A stretch of 64,000 nucleotides of DNA from Gracilibacillus boraciitolerans JCM 21714 (lineage in GTDB: Bacteria; Bacillota; Bacilli; Bacillales; Amphibacillaceae), in NCBI RefSeq assembly GCF_000521485.1, contig NZ_BAVS01000001.1:62001-126000 (forward strand). Direction: 5' to 3'. Under the pieces are notes generated by a model. It made no database searches. It was not told the origin of the DNA and worked only from the letters and a program-made list of their open reading frames with translations. Positions 56,753-64,000 of this stretch are shown here, piece by piece. The stretch's first letter is position 1. Every line of letters starts with the position of its first letter. A program made the position numbers and the translations under genes.

Positions 56753-57097
56753 TTAAAATTGTTTAATAATAGAAATAACATCATACTCATTCATATTTAT
56801 TTGTTTTGCTATGTAATCTGTATCATGACCTTGATTATATAATTCTTTTACTTTTCTCATCACAGGTGTTTGGTGAGGTGAACTTGGATGCATCGATTGT
56901 TCGACAGATAAATCGTCTATTAACAATTCTTCCTCTAATACATTGATTTTTTTCTTTAATTGATAGGTCTCCTGTAATGATGAAATCGAAAATTGTTCAA
57001 ATTGATCCTCTAGTTGTTTGAATTTATCTTGCATAAAGAATGATACTATCCATAGAATAACGGCTATAATAATAATCGTACCTAAAGTAAATAACAT
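56753..57097 (-). CDS. Small membrane protein with coiled coil and HTH-like tail
   Basis: The start at 57097 ([15 protein letters not shown]) follows TTAGGAGGAACAAC; an upstream in-frame ATG lacks a site. The 114-residue product has one membrane span (residues 3-21), a coiled coil (about 23-60), and a C-terminal stretch [20 protein letters not shown] that looks like a helix-turn-helix of the sigma-70 region 4/resolvase type. It precedes the YceG-like gene by 24 bases, so the pair probably forms an operon. Function unknown. Confidence 0.65.
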   Translation of the reverse strand: MLFTLGTIIIIAVILWIVSFFMQDKFKQLEDQFEQFSISSLQETYQLKKKINVLEEELLIDDLSVEQSMHPSSPHQTPVMRKVKELYNQGHDTDYIAKQINMNEYDVISIIKQF

Positions 57098-57171
57098 GTT
57101 GTTCCTCCTAATTAAAACCAACTTCCACATATATAGTTATATCATATTTGAGAATACAATAAAACATATAC

Positions 57172-57200
57172 TTGAAATTCACTTATTTTTTTGCTATTAT
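57172..57200 (+). promoter_or_regulatory. Probable sigma-A promoter of rpmG
   Basis: TTGAAA (57172-57177), 17 bases, TATTAT (57195-57200), 58 bases before the start codon. No inverted repeat resembling a Zur box is evident around it. Confidence 0.65.
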
Positions 57201-57258
57201 ACTTTTAGGAAAGATTTGATAAAAAAGTAGATGTATGATTTAGTTTGGAGGGAAAACC

Positions 57259-57408
57259 ATGCGCGTTAATATTACTTTAGCTTGTACAGAAACAGGTGAT
57301 CGTAATTATATTACAACTAAAAATAAACGTCAACATCCTGAACGTTTAGAGCTGAAAAAATATAGCCCACGTTTGAAAAAACATACGTTACATCGTGAAA
57401 CAAAATAA
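57259..57408 (+). CDS. rpmG: 50S ribosomal protein L33, zinc-independent form
   Basis: A 49-residue L33 starting [17 protein letters not shown] and ending HTLHRETK. The CxxC pairs of the zinc-ribbon form are lost: only C9 remains, with Thr at position 12 and Ser in KKYSPR. Such C-minus forms replace zinc-binding L33 when zinc is short, which is established for several bacteria. The start follows TGGAGGGAAAACC. It sits where B. subtilis has rpmGA. A terminator follows. Confidence 0.93.
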   Translation: MRVNITLACTETGDRNYITTKNKRQHPERLELKKYSPRLKKHTLHRETK

Positions 57409-57415
57409 TTACAAA

Positions 57416-57456
57416 AAAACTCTTACCATTTTATTAATGGTAAGAGTTTTTTAGAT
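57416..57456 (+). terminator. Terminator after rpmG
   Basis: AAAACTCTTACCATT pairs perfectly with AATGGTAAGAGTTTT across a five-base loop, followed by T. Confidence 0.93.
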
Positions 57457-57472
57457 ATATAAATAGGATAGG

Positions 57473-58047
57473 ATGAATAAGGAGATGAATAAAAAACATA
57501 TTAGACAGGATACTCTAGCTGCATGGAATAGGATCAGCAATAAAGAGGAGATTGAGCATGCGATGTATACTCGGTTATTTCGACTTGAGATTTGGCAGAA
57601 GGCTAATATTATTGGAATCACATATTCTAAAGAATCAGAGTGGAATACAAATGTTCTTATTAATCAGGCATGGCAAGAAAACAAGATAATTACTATTCCA
57701 CGGACTGATTTCGCATATTCGACGATGCAATTTTATCACTATCAACATGGAGATAGCTTGGAATCACGAGGATGAAAATAAAGGAGCCATTAGCAAATTG
57801 TGCAAAACTAGTGAAAAAAAATGAACATGACCTCATTATTATTCCTGGCATCGTTTTTGACACTAAAGGGTATAGAATTGGCTATGGGGGTGGCTTTTAT
57901 GATCGTTATTTAAGAGAATATCAGGGTCAAAAACTTTCCTTGGCAGCAAGTTTTCAAATCAAGTCAACGATTAGTAAGGAAAAGTACGACATCCCAGTTG
58001 ACATAATCGTTACAGATTTTGGCACTATTTATTGTAGTCACACATAA
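57473..58047 (+). CDS. yqgN: 5-formyltetrahydrofolate cyclo-ligase (frameshifted)
   Basis: The enzyme converts 5-formyl-THF to 5,10-methenyl-THF with ATP, salvaging a folate storage form. The ATP/substrate-binding region is DLIIIPGIVFDTKGYRIGYGGGFYDRY, split here as DLIIIPGIVFD and RIGYGGGFYDR. The frame breaks at about 57771-57774 (CGAGGATG for CGAGGAATG), and KIKEP matches the family's GI.EP segment. Restored length is about 191 residues. The start codon is uncertain, with in-frame ATGs at 57473 and 57485. Confidence 0.9.
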
Positions 58048-58099
58048 AAATATTAAAATGGTGAAATACTTTAGATAATAACTTGAGGGAGTGTCAAAA

Positions 58100-58276
58100 T
58101 TGAGATTATCTAAAGTAATGCTGCTTATAACTGCTAGTATAACCATTGTTTTTGTTTTTCGTCATGCGATTATAAACGGATTAGCTAAAATTTCATTCTT
58201 GCGGAAGTTAGGTGTGCGGTTAGCGATGAAAATACCTTTCATTCGAAATAAAATGATTGGTTCCATATTTAAATAA
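58100..58276 (+). CDS. Small membrane protein of unknown function
   Basis: A 58-residue protein with one hydrophobic segment near the N-terminus (LLITASITIVFVFRHAII) and a basic tail (RKLGVRLAMKIPFIRNK). I start at TTG 58100, about nine bases after GAGGGAG; GTG 58091 is possible. It lies between yqgN and gluP, where B. subtilis has the unrelated small gene yqgO. It looks like a real gene because of the strong binding site, but no family is recognised. Confidence 0.55.
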   Translation: MRLSKVMLLITASITIVFVFRHAIINGLAKISFLRKLGVRLAMKIPFIRNKMIGSIFK

Positions 58277-58353
58277 CTGTGACAAATCCTTATTGTTATT
58301 CTCATCTAAAAGATTCGTGGTATGATTAGAATAGTAATAAGGCAGGTGTTACT

Positions 58354-59889
58354 ATGTATATTAAAAATCAACTTATTCAAAAAAAATTAGTACTTCATTT
58401 AATGGAAAAAGAAGAATTTGAATTGTTATCGTTCTCTAATACGCGGGAAGAATATTTATTGTGGAAAAAAGAAAAAAGAAAGACAGATATTGTTAGAGTC
58501 TCTTTAAACCAATATGACTGGAAGAGAGACTTAGCTTCATCTGTTGAAACCTTTGAGAAACGAGCGGTTCAACAATTGAGACTTCCATTCTTACAAGAAC
58601 GAATCAGCTTTCATCATATGTTTATATGTGAGAATCAACCTGTTGATGATTGGGAGGAATTAATTTCATCTTCAGGTCGTGCCAATAAAATAGACCAATC
58701 ATATATTTATATATATGGAAAAGATAAAGAAGAGATAGATCGTTTTTATCAACAAAGCAACGTAAGCAGTTCGTTTCTTTTCTCTGTTCCGGAAAATTTG
58801 TTAGAGCTAGAATATCAAATAGAATTACTGAAACAGCGGATCACGCAATTACATAAAGAAGCTGAGAAGGAAATCTTAGCAATGTTTAGTAAAGGTAAAC
58901 CGCGCTATTCGTATGTTTTATTAGCTATTAATATATTGGTTTTTCTTTTTCTTGAGTATGCAGGGGGGGCTCCACTAATCCCGAAGTTCTAATAGAATAT
59001 GGAGCTAAATATAATATCGCTATGATGGAAGGGGGGGAGTGGTGGAGAATAATCACTTCCATGTTTCTGCACATAGGAGTTTTACACCTTGCCTTAAATA
59101 TGCTTGCATTATATTTTGTCGGAACATTGGTGGAACGTATTTATGGTAATACTCGTTTTCTGCTTATCTACTTTTTAGCTGGTATTGCTGGCGGAATAGC
59201 AAGTTTTGCTTTAAATCCAAGCATAGCCGCAGGTGCTTCGGGTGCTTTATTCGGTTTGTTTGGTGCCCTATTATTTTTTGGTATTAAGTTTCCAAAAGTA
59301 TTCTTTAAAACAATGGGTACAAACGTCATATTTGTTGTTATTCTAAATATAGTTTTTGGATTTGCTGTCCAACAAGTTGATAATGCTGCACATATCGGAG
59401 GTTTAATTGGTGGCTTTATTGCTTCCTGGATGGTAATGTTTCCAAAAAACAATGTCTATATTCAGCAGCTTATCGCTTTAGCTGTTTATGCTTTCTGCAT
59501 ATTTTCTATGCTGACTTATGGAATCTCAAATGATGAAGTACAATTTAATGAAAGAATGCAGATCCAACGAATACAAGATCTTTTACAAGAAGAAAAATAT
59601 GAGAAAGTTATCGATATTTCAGATCAAACATTGCCATTTGCAAATGACTTTCTGCAGAATATTATTTTATCGCTCACTTGCCAATGTCCATTTAGAATTA
59701 TACGATAAAGCTCAAGAAGATTTGGAAGCCGCTGTCCAACAAAAGCCAAATTTTGAGGAAGCATGGTATAACTTGGCATTAATATATCAACAAAACGAGA
59801 ATTATACCAAAGCATTGGCAGCAATTAAGCAGTTATTATTACTTAATCCCGAAAAAGAAGTATATCAAGATTTATACAAAGAAATCTAA
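58354..59889 (+). CDS. gluP: Rhomboid protease GluP (two frameshifts)
   Basis: GluP (YqgP) is an intramembrane serine protease with roles in division and membrane protein quality control. A soluble N-terminal domain (about 190 residues) precedes the rhomboid core: GEWWRIITSMFLH, catalytic Ser in AGASGALFGLFG, catalytic His in AAHIGGLIGG. A C-terminal TPR region (EEAWYNLALIYQQNENYTKA) follows. The frame breaks at G7 58963-58969, where five G would give YAGGSTNPEVLIEYGAKY, and at about 59660-59668, where one base is in excess. G7 59031-59037 adds a Gly before EWW. Confidence 0.92.
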
Positions 59890-59936
59890 GAAAAGATGCC
59901 ATAAAATGCTGTTTTTATTTACAAATAATAGATTAT

Positions 59937-60809
59937 TTAATGACTAAGTGATATTTTTTGATATAGTGTTTCTAGTTGGTTTTGTTCGTTGCTAAATAGA
60001 ACGATTAAATGATCAAGGTCTTTATCAATTAATATCAATGGCATCATTTGATTTTTTGTTTTAGTTTGGTTAGAAATTGGTAAAATATATTCTTTATATA
60101 TTCCTTCCCATAGTTGTCCAATAATTTTATCTGTTTGTTCTTGCGAAAGCTGACTAATGGGCTGTTCTTGAAATTGCACAATATCGATGAAAGGAATTAA
60201 AATATAGTCATCCGCTTGGATATTGGATGCTGTCAACCATTCTTTCCATGTAAATTGAAGCTGCTGATTTGTAGTCTTTTCAATTGTTTCCCTCCATTCT
60301 TCTTGTGATGATGAAGAGGGTTCTCTAAATGATTCCAGAGCACTGTAAGGTGAATCAATGACGTAGAGATGATCACTGGACATCTGTTGTATGCTTTTGA
60401 TTTCATCGTTTGGATAGTGTGCTTCCCCCCCATGATGAAAGCTGAGCGCCTGAAAGTGACTGCTATCGCTTTCCTCGAAAGTCAATTCGAGCTTAATATC
60501 CTTTTCCTGTTCCTTCCATAAACCTTTCATACCTTTTAATCGACCATCCATATATAGTAAAGAGACATCTTGCCTTAAGTAGATTACGTCATGAAGGGTA
60601 CTTTTTGATGTCCATTTAATTAGGTATTGATCATTTCCCGTTTCATGTAATAAGCGTAATTCTGTTGTGGCTGAGTCAAAAGAAATAGATTCATCTAATG
60701 GAAAATATTTTATCATTTCTTCGACTGGACGTTGGGATAGTAATAGTAATAGCAGTACTATCATCATACATATACAGGTTATAATCTGTGCTTTTCTTGT
60801 TTTTATCAT
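59937..60809 (-). CDS. Unknown membrane-anchored extracellular protein
   Basis: I do not recognise this 290-residue protein. It starts at ATG 60809 (MIKTRKAQIIT), after GAGGGATATTTG. It has one N-terminal membrane segment (about residues 7-25) without a lipobox, then an extracytoplasmic domain rich in Gln, Glu and Ser. The C-terminus includes a hydrophobic strand (MMPLILIDKDLDHLIVLFS). A C7 on the plus strand at 60425-60431 adds a Gly (HHGGEAHYP). It is divergent from the SpoVAF-type gene, which hints at a spore role, but nothing in the sequence confirms it. Confidence 0.7.
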   Translation of the reverse strand: MIKTRKAQIITCICMMIVLLLLLLSQRPVEEMIKYFPLDESISFDSATTELRLLHETGNDQYLIKWTSKSTLHDVIYLRQDVSLLYMDGRLKGMKGLWKEQEKDIKLELTFEESDSSHFQALSFHHGGEAHYPNDEIKSIQQMSSDHLYVIDSPYSALESFREPSSSSQEEWRETIEKTTNQQLQFTWKEWLTASNIQADDYILIPFIDIVQFQEQPISQLSQEQTDKIIGQLWEGIYKEYILPISNQTKTKNQMMPLILIDKDLDHLIVLFSNEQNQLETLYQKISLSH

Positions 60810-60883
60810 CAAATATCCCTCATTTGGATATTTCAACTTGTCCATTAACATTCCGCATTAATCTTTAGATATGGAGTAAACTA

Positions 60884-62371
60884 ATGCCAGAAGCTAAGAA
60901 AGTAGGGATGCTAATGGAGCAAGAGAAACGTTTGTACCATAACTATGATAAAAATGTTCAATATATACACGATTATTTATCAGTAGACAAGAGTTTTGAC
61001 CTTATTCATCTAGATGTTCAGTATGCCGGTAAAAAGATGGCACTATTTTTAATTGATGGTTTGGTGAAAGATGATATTCTACATTATTTAATGAGATTTT
61101 TAGCTGAATTAAAAGATGGTGATTTAGAAGAAAATGCTTTGGATAAGTTAATTAAGAGGAATATTCCATACGTTGAAATTGATGTGGAACAAGACTTAAA
61201 CAAGGCTGCAGAGTTAGTTTTAGCAGGACCAACAGCATTATTGGTAGAAGGTCTTGACAAGATAATCATGATTGATGCACGGACATATCCTGTTAGAGGT
61301 CCTGAAGAGCCTGATTTGGAACGAGTGGTTAGAGGTTCAAGAGATGGATTTGTTGAGACCATCATTTTTAATACAGCACTCATTAGAAGAAAAATACGTG
61401 ATAAGACGTTGAGAATGGAATATACTTCAATCGGCAGAAGGTCAAAAACAGATATTTGTATTTGCTATTTAGCAGATATTGCTGATTCTGATAAAGTAGA
61501 AATGTTGAAGCAACATTTAGATAAAATAGATACGGATGGTTTACCAATGGCAGAGAAAACGATCGAAGAATTTCTGAGTGGTAAAACATGGAATCCGTAT
61601 CCAACAATACGCTACACTGAAAGACCTGATACTGCTTCAGAACACATATATGAAGGACATATCCTTATTATTATTGATGGTTCTCCTAGTGTGATGATAA
61701 CCCCTGCAACATATTGGCATCATTTACAACATGCAGAAGAGTATCGTCAAAAACCATTTATTGGAGTATATTTACGAATGGTTCGTTTTTTGGCGGTGTT
61801 TGCCTCTTTATTTTTACTACCTTTTTATTATCTATTATCGACTGAGATGGGAATATTACCTGAGGAATTAGCGTTTATAGGACCAAAAGAGATAGGCCTG
61901 CTTCCACTAATCGTCCAATTTCTAATAGCGGAGGTTGGGATAGATGTATTAAGAATGGCTGCTATTCATACACCTTCATCATTAGCGACCGCCCTAGGAC
62001 TGGTATCAGCCATTATTATCGGACAAATTGCAGTGGAAGTTGGTTTGTTTTCCAATGAAGTTGTATTATATCTTGCTGTTGTAGTAATGGGTACATTTGC
62101 AACCCCCCCTAGTTATGAATTAAGTCTTGCTAATCGTGTCACCCGAATTATGTTATTAATCATTACAGCGCTATTAGGTGTGAAGGGATTTGTGATAGGT
62201 TTTACCTGTTATATATTATATTTAACTAACTTAAAAACCTTTTATATAGGATATTTCTGGCCTTTCATTCCATTTGATGCGAAAGCTTTCATGAACGTAT
62301 TGATACGCCAACCAATACCACATGATAAGAATCGTCCGTCATTTTTAAACCCTCAAGATCCTGATCGTTAG
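60884..62371 (+). CDS. spoVAF: SpoVAF-type spore germination protein (GerA family)
   Basis: GerAA-family proteins act in spore germination; SpoVAF homologues are found with spoVA genes. A soluble N-terminal domain with YPVRGPEEPDLERVVRGSRD and GFVETIIFNTALIRRKIRD is followed by about five membrane spans (from about residue 295). The conserved segments are MAAIHTPSSLATALGLV and TPPSYELSLANRV. The second contains a C7 run (62103-62109) that adds a Pro. The Pro-rich tail (RQPIPHDKNRPSFL) is SpoVAF-like. No spoVA genes are in this window. The frame is intact at 495 residues. Confidence 0.82.
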   Translation: MPEAKKVGMLMEQEKRLYHNYDKNVQYIHDYLSVDKSFDLIHLDVQYAGKKMALFLIDGLVKDDILHYLMRFLAELKDGDLEENALDKLIKRNIPYVEIDVEQDLNKAAELVLAGPTALLVEGLDKIIMIDARTYPVRGPEEPDLERVVRGSRDGFVETIIFNTALIRRKIRDKTLRMEYTSIGRRSKTDICICYLADIADSDKVEMLKQHLDKIDTDGLPMAEKTIEEFLSGKTWNPYPTIRYTERPDTASEHIYEGHILIIIDGSPSVMITPATYWHHLQHAEEYRQKPFIGVYLRMVRFLAVFASLFLLPFYYLLSTEMGILPEELAFIGPKEIGLLPLIVQFLIAEVGIDVLRMAAIHTPSSLATALGLVSAIIIGQIAVEVGLFSNEVVLYLAVVVMGTFATPPSYELSLANRVTRIMLLIITALLGVKGFVIGFTCYILYLTNLKTFYIGYFWPFIPFDAKAFMNVLIRQPIPHDKNRPSFLNPQDPDR

Positions 62372-62429
62372 AAAAGTTTTTTATTTCCTTTTACAATCGC
62401 ATTTGTTATAATATCCTAGGTGATATGAA

Positions 62430-62621
62430 ATGGAAAGTATTTACGATTTACGAAAACTATTATTAAAATTCGGAACGATCATCTATATAGGTGATCGTTT
62501 AGCTGATTTAGAACTCATGGAAGAAGAATTAAATGAGCTTTATCAAATGAAAATGATATCAAACGAAGAATTTATACAAGGAAGTCTACTTTTAATAAGA
62601 GAAAAGGAAAAAATTAAATAA
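62430..62621 (+). CDS. yqgQ: YqgQ family protein (DUF910)
   Basis: A 63-residue helical protein (ESIYDLRKLLLKFGTIIYIG) that matches the YqgQ family in length and in the YDLRKLLKxFGTxIYxGDRxxDLELM pattern. It lies directly before glcK, as in B. subtilis. Its function is unknown; a role as a single-stranded nucleic acid binder has been suggested for the family. AGGTGATATGAA lies before the start. Confidence 0.92.
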   Translation: MESIYDLRKLLLKFGTIIYIGDRLADLELMEEELNELYQMKMISNEEFIQGSLLLIREKEKIK

Positions 62622-62634
62622 AGGGTGAGAATAA

Positions 62635-63592
62635 ATGGATAAAGATATACTAATTGGGGTAGATATTGGAGGAACAACTGTTAAAAATGCCATTATTTCA
62701 ATACAAGGGGAAATGATCGATAAATGGGAAATTCCAACCGTACTTAAGAACGGTGGAAAAAGCGTCCCACAAGATATCTGGAATTCCATTGAAAAAAATT
62801 ATCTGAATTAAGTATAAGTAAAGACCGATGTTTAGGGATGGGTGTAGGCGCGCCAGGTTTTATTGAGCCAGGAACGGGTAAAGTTGCTATAGCTGTAAAT
62901 ATTGGATGGAAAGATTTTGCTTTAAAAGATATATTAAGAGATTTATCAGGTTTACAAGTATATGTGGACAATGATGCCAATATAGCTGCACTCGGTGAAA
63001 ATTGGAAAGGGGCAGGAAACCAAGTAAACAATATGTTAGCTGTTACCTTAGGAACTGGTGTCGGAGGAGGAATCATAGCTAATGGCCAGGTAATTAGTGG
63101 AGCTAATGGTACGGGAGCTGAAATAGGTCATATTACCGTTGAAAAAAATGGTGCTTCATGTAATTGTGGTAGAAAGGGTTGTCTGGAAACAGTTGCTTCA
63201 GCTACTGGTATTGTTCGACAAGCTGAGGAATTATTAGCTGAAGGTAAAGCCTAAAGTTAAAAGAGAAAAAAAATCAAATTAATAGAATCACAACAAAAGA
63301 GATATTTGAAGCTGCAGCAGATGGTGATCAGGATGCGATGCATTTATTAGATCGTACTTTTGATATATTAGGTTTTTCGCTTGCAAATATAGCAGTTATA
63401 ATTAATCCTGCTAAAATTGTGATCGGTGGCGGTGTATCAAAAGCAGGGGATGCTTTATTATTACCAGTTAAACGCGCATTTGAAACGTATACACTGCCTC
63501 GGACAAATGAAGCTTGCGAATTTGTATTAGCTGCTTTAGGAAATGATGCCGGTGTTTACGGTGGAGCATACTTAGTATTACAAAATAATTAA
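62635..63592 (+). CDS. glcK: Glucokinase, ROK family (two frameshifts)
   Basis: GlcK phosphorylates glucose with ATP. The start MDKDILIGVDIGGTTVKNAI carries the phosphate-1 motif. The ROK zinc motif CNCGRKGCLE and the active-site Asp in VDNDANIAALGE are present. The frame breaks at about 62794-62800 (seven A for eight, before LSELSISKDR) and at about 63248-63254 (one base missing, between EGKA and KLKEKKNQ). Restored length is about 320 residues. It starts 13 bases after yqgQ, with AAAGGGTGAG upstream. Confidence 0.93.
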
Positions 63593-63729
63593 CTCAAATT
63601 AATAAGGCTTGTAAACTAATTGTAACTTTTTTTAAGATTGTTGAAACTTTTGTGTGATGTTGTTCGTCTATAATAAATAAAGAGAGAAAAATAGAAAATA
63701 GGTTCTATCATTTTGAGGAGGATAATCAA

Positions 63730-64000
63730 ATGTTTAATAAAAAGCTACAAATGCCCTTATATTTATTTGCAACGCTATTATTTGGGCTAAAAACATATAT
63801 AATTTATAGATTTGTGTTTAATATTTCATTAGATAATATGATGCAAGAATTGATTTTGTTTATAAATCCATTTATTGGTGCTCTGTTTTTCTTTATGTTA
63901 AGTTTGTTTTTTAATCAAAGAAGACAGATTAAGTTTATAAAGTATGGTATTCTAATTGGATCGATTATTTTATATTTCAATATAGTATTTTATCGAAATT
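63730..64000 (+). CDS. yqgS: LtaS-type lipoteichoic acid synthase family protein, N-terminal part
   Basis: The window ends in this gene. About 90 residues are present: MFNKKLQMPLYLFATLLFGL, then further membrane spans with INPFIGALFFFMLSLFF. This hydrophobic N-terminus fits LtaS-family enzymes, which polymerise glycerol phosphate outside the cell and have five spans before a sulfatase-like domain. B. subtilis has yqgS just after glcK. TATAAT at 63669-63674 may be its -10, and GAGGAGGATAATCAA its binding site. The catalytic domain lies beyond the window, so the call is by position and membrane pattern. Confidence 0.75.
   Translation, partial: MFNKKLQMPLYLFATLLFGLKTYIIYRFVFNISLDNMMQELILFINPFIGALFFFMLSLFFNQRRQIKFIKYGILIGSIILYFNIVFYRN

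Overview
The window is a stretch of core chromosome from an endospore-forming member of the Bacillaceae. The DNA is AT-rich. Gene order closely follows the Bacillus subtilis run holA-rpsT-gpr-spoIIP-lepA-hemW-hrcA-grpE-dnaK-dnaJ ... sodA-pbpA-pst-rpmG-gluP-yqgQ-glcK-yqgS. Sporulation genes (gpr, spoIIP, yqfC, yqfD, a SpoVAF-type gene) mark a spore former. Protein style and the missing neighbours (no cdd, zur, ccpN or yqxD where B. subtilis has them) suggest the Gracilibacillus/Virgibacillus/Oceanobacillus side of the family; this placement is an inference.

Layout. 1-5.8 kb: end of holA, rpsT (minus strand), gpr, spoIIP, yqxA, lepA. 5.8-15.2 kb: hemW, then the CIRCE-controlled heat-shock group hrcA-grpE-dnaK-dnaJ with prmA, rsmE and mtaB. 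15.2-24.8 kb: rpsU-yqeY, a sigma-W-type promoter with yqeZ (NfeD)-floA-yqfB, then yqfC-yqfD-phoH-pgpH-ybeY-dgkA. 24.8-31 kb: era, yqzL, recO, a glycine T-box with glyQS, and ppsR. 31.4-37.4 kb: dnaG-rpoD, an unknown membrane protein, cccA, trmK and a NIF3-family gene. 37.5-44.6 kb: ispH (minus), cshB, nfo, yqfT (minus), a transglycosylase, yqfX, ispG (minus), and a second NfeD gene with its own sigma-W-type promoter. 44.6-48 kb: nptA, six tRNA genes, sodA. 48-56 kb: an MFS transporter, a class B PBP, and pstSCAB-phoU. 56-64 kb: two small membrane proteins (minus), rpmG, yqgN, the rhomboid protease gene gluP, an unknown gene (minus), a SpoVAF homologue, yqgQ, glcK and the start of an LtaS-type gene.

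How the genes work together. Translation and its quality control (rpsT, rpsU, lepA, prmA, rsmE, mtaB, ybeY, era, glyQS, tRNAs), replication and transcription (holA, dnaG, rpoD) and chaperones make up most of the window. Phosphate uptake is represented twice, by nptA and by pstSCAB-phoU. Both have upstream 11-bp-phased repeats that look like PhoP boxes. Envelope stress is represented by two NfeD loci with near-identical sigma-W-type promoters.

The most striking property of the sequence is not a gene system. There are about 40 runs of exactly 7 or 8 G or C, almost no 6-mers and no longer ones. At most of them conserved protein families expect a run of 4 or 5, and a tRNA-Met gene has 8 G where the normal T arm has 5. 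Together with about 35 single-base indels that break essential genes (rpoD, lepA, glyQ, dnaK, pbpA and others), this points to systematic consensus error in the assembly. I therefore annotate each broken gene as one CDS spanning its fragments and say where the frame breaks. I found no CRISPR array, prophage, insertion sequence or obvious novel defence system.
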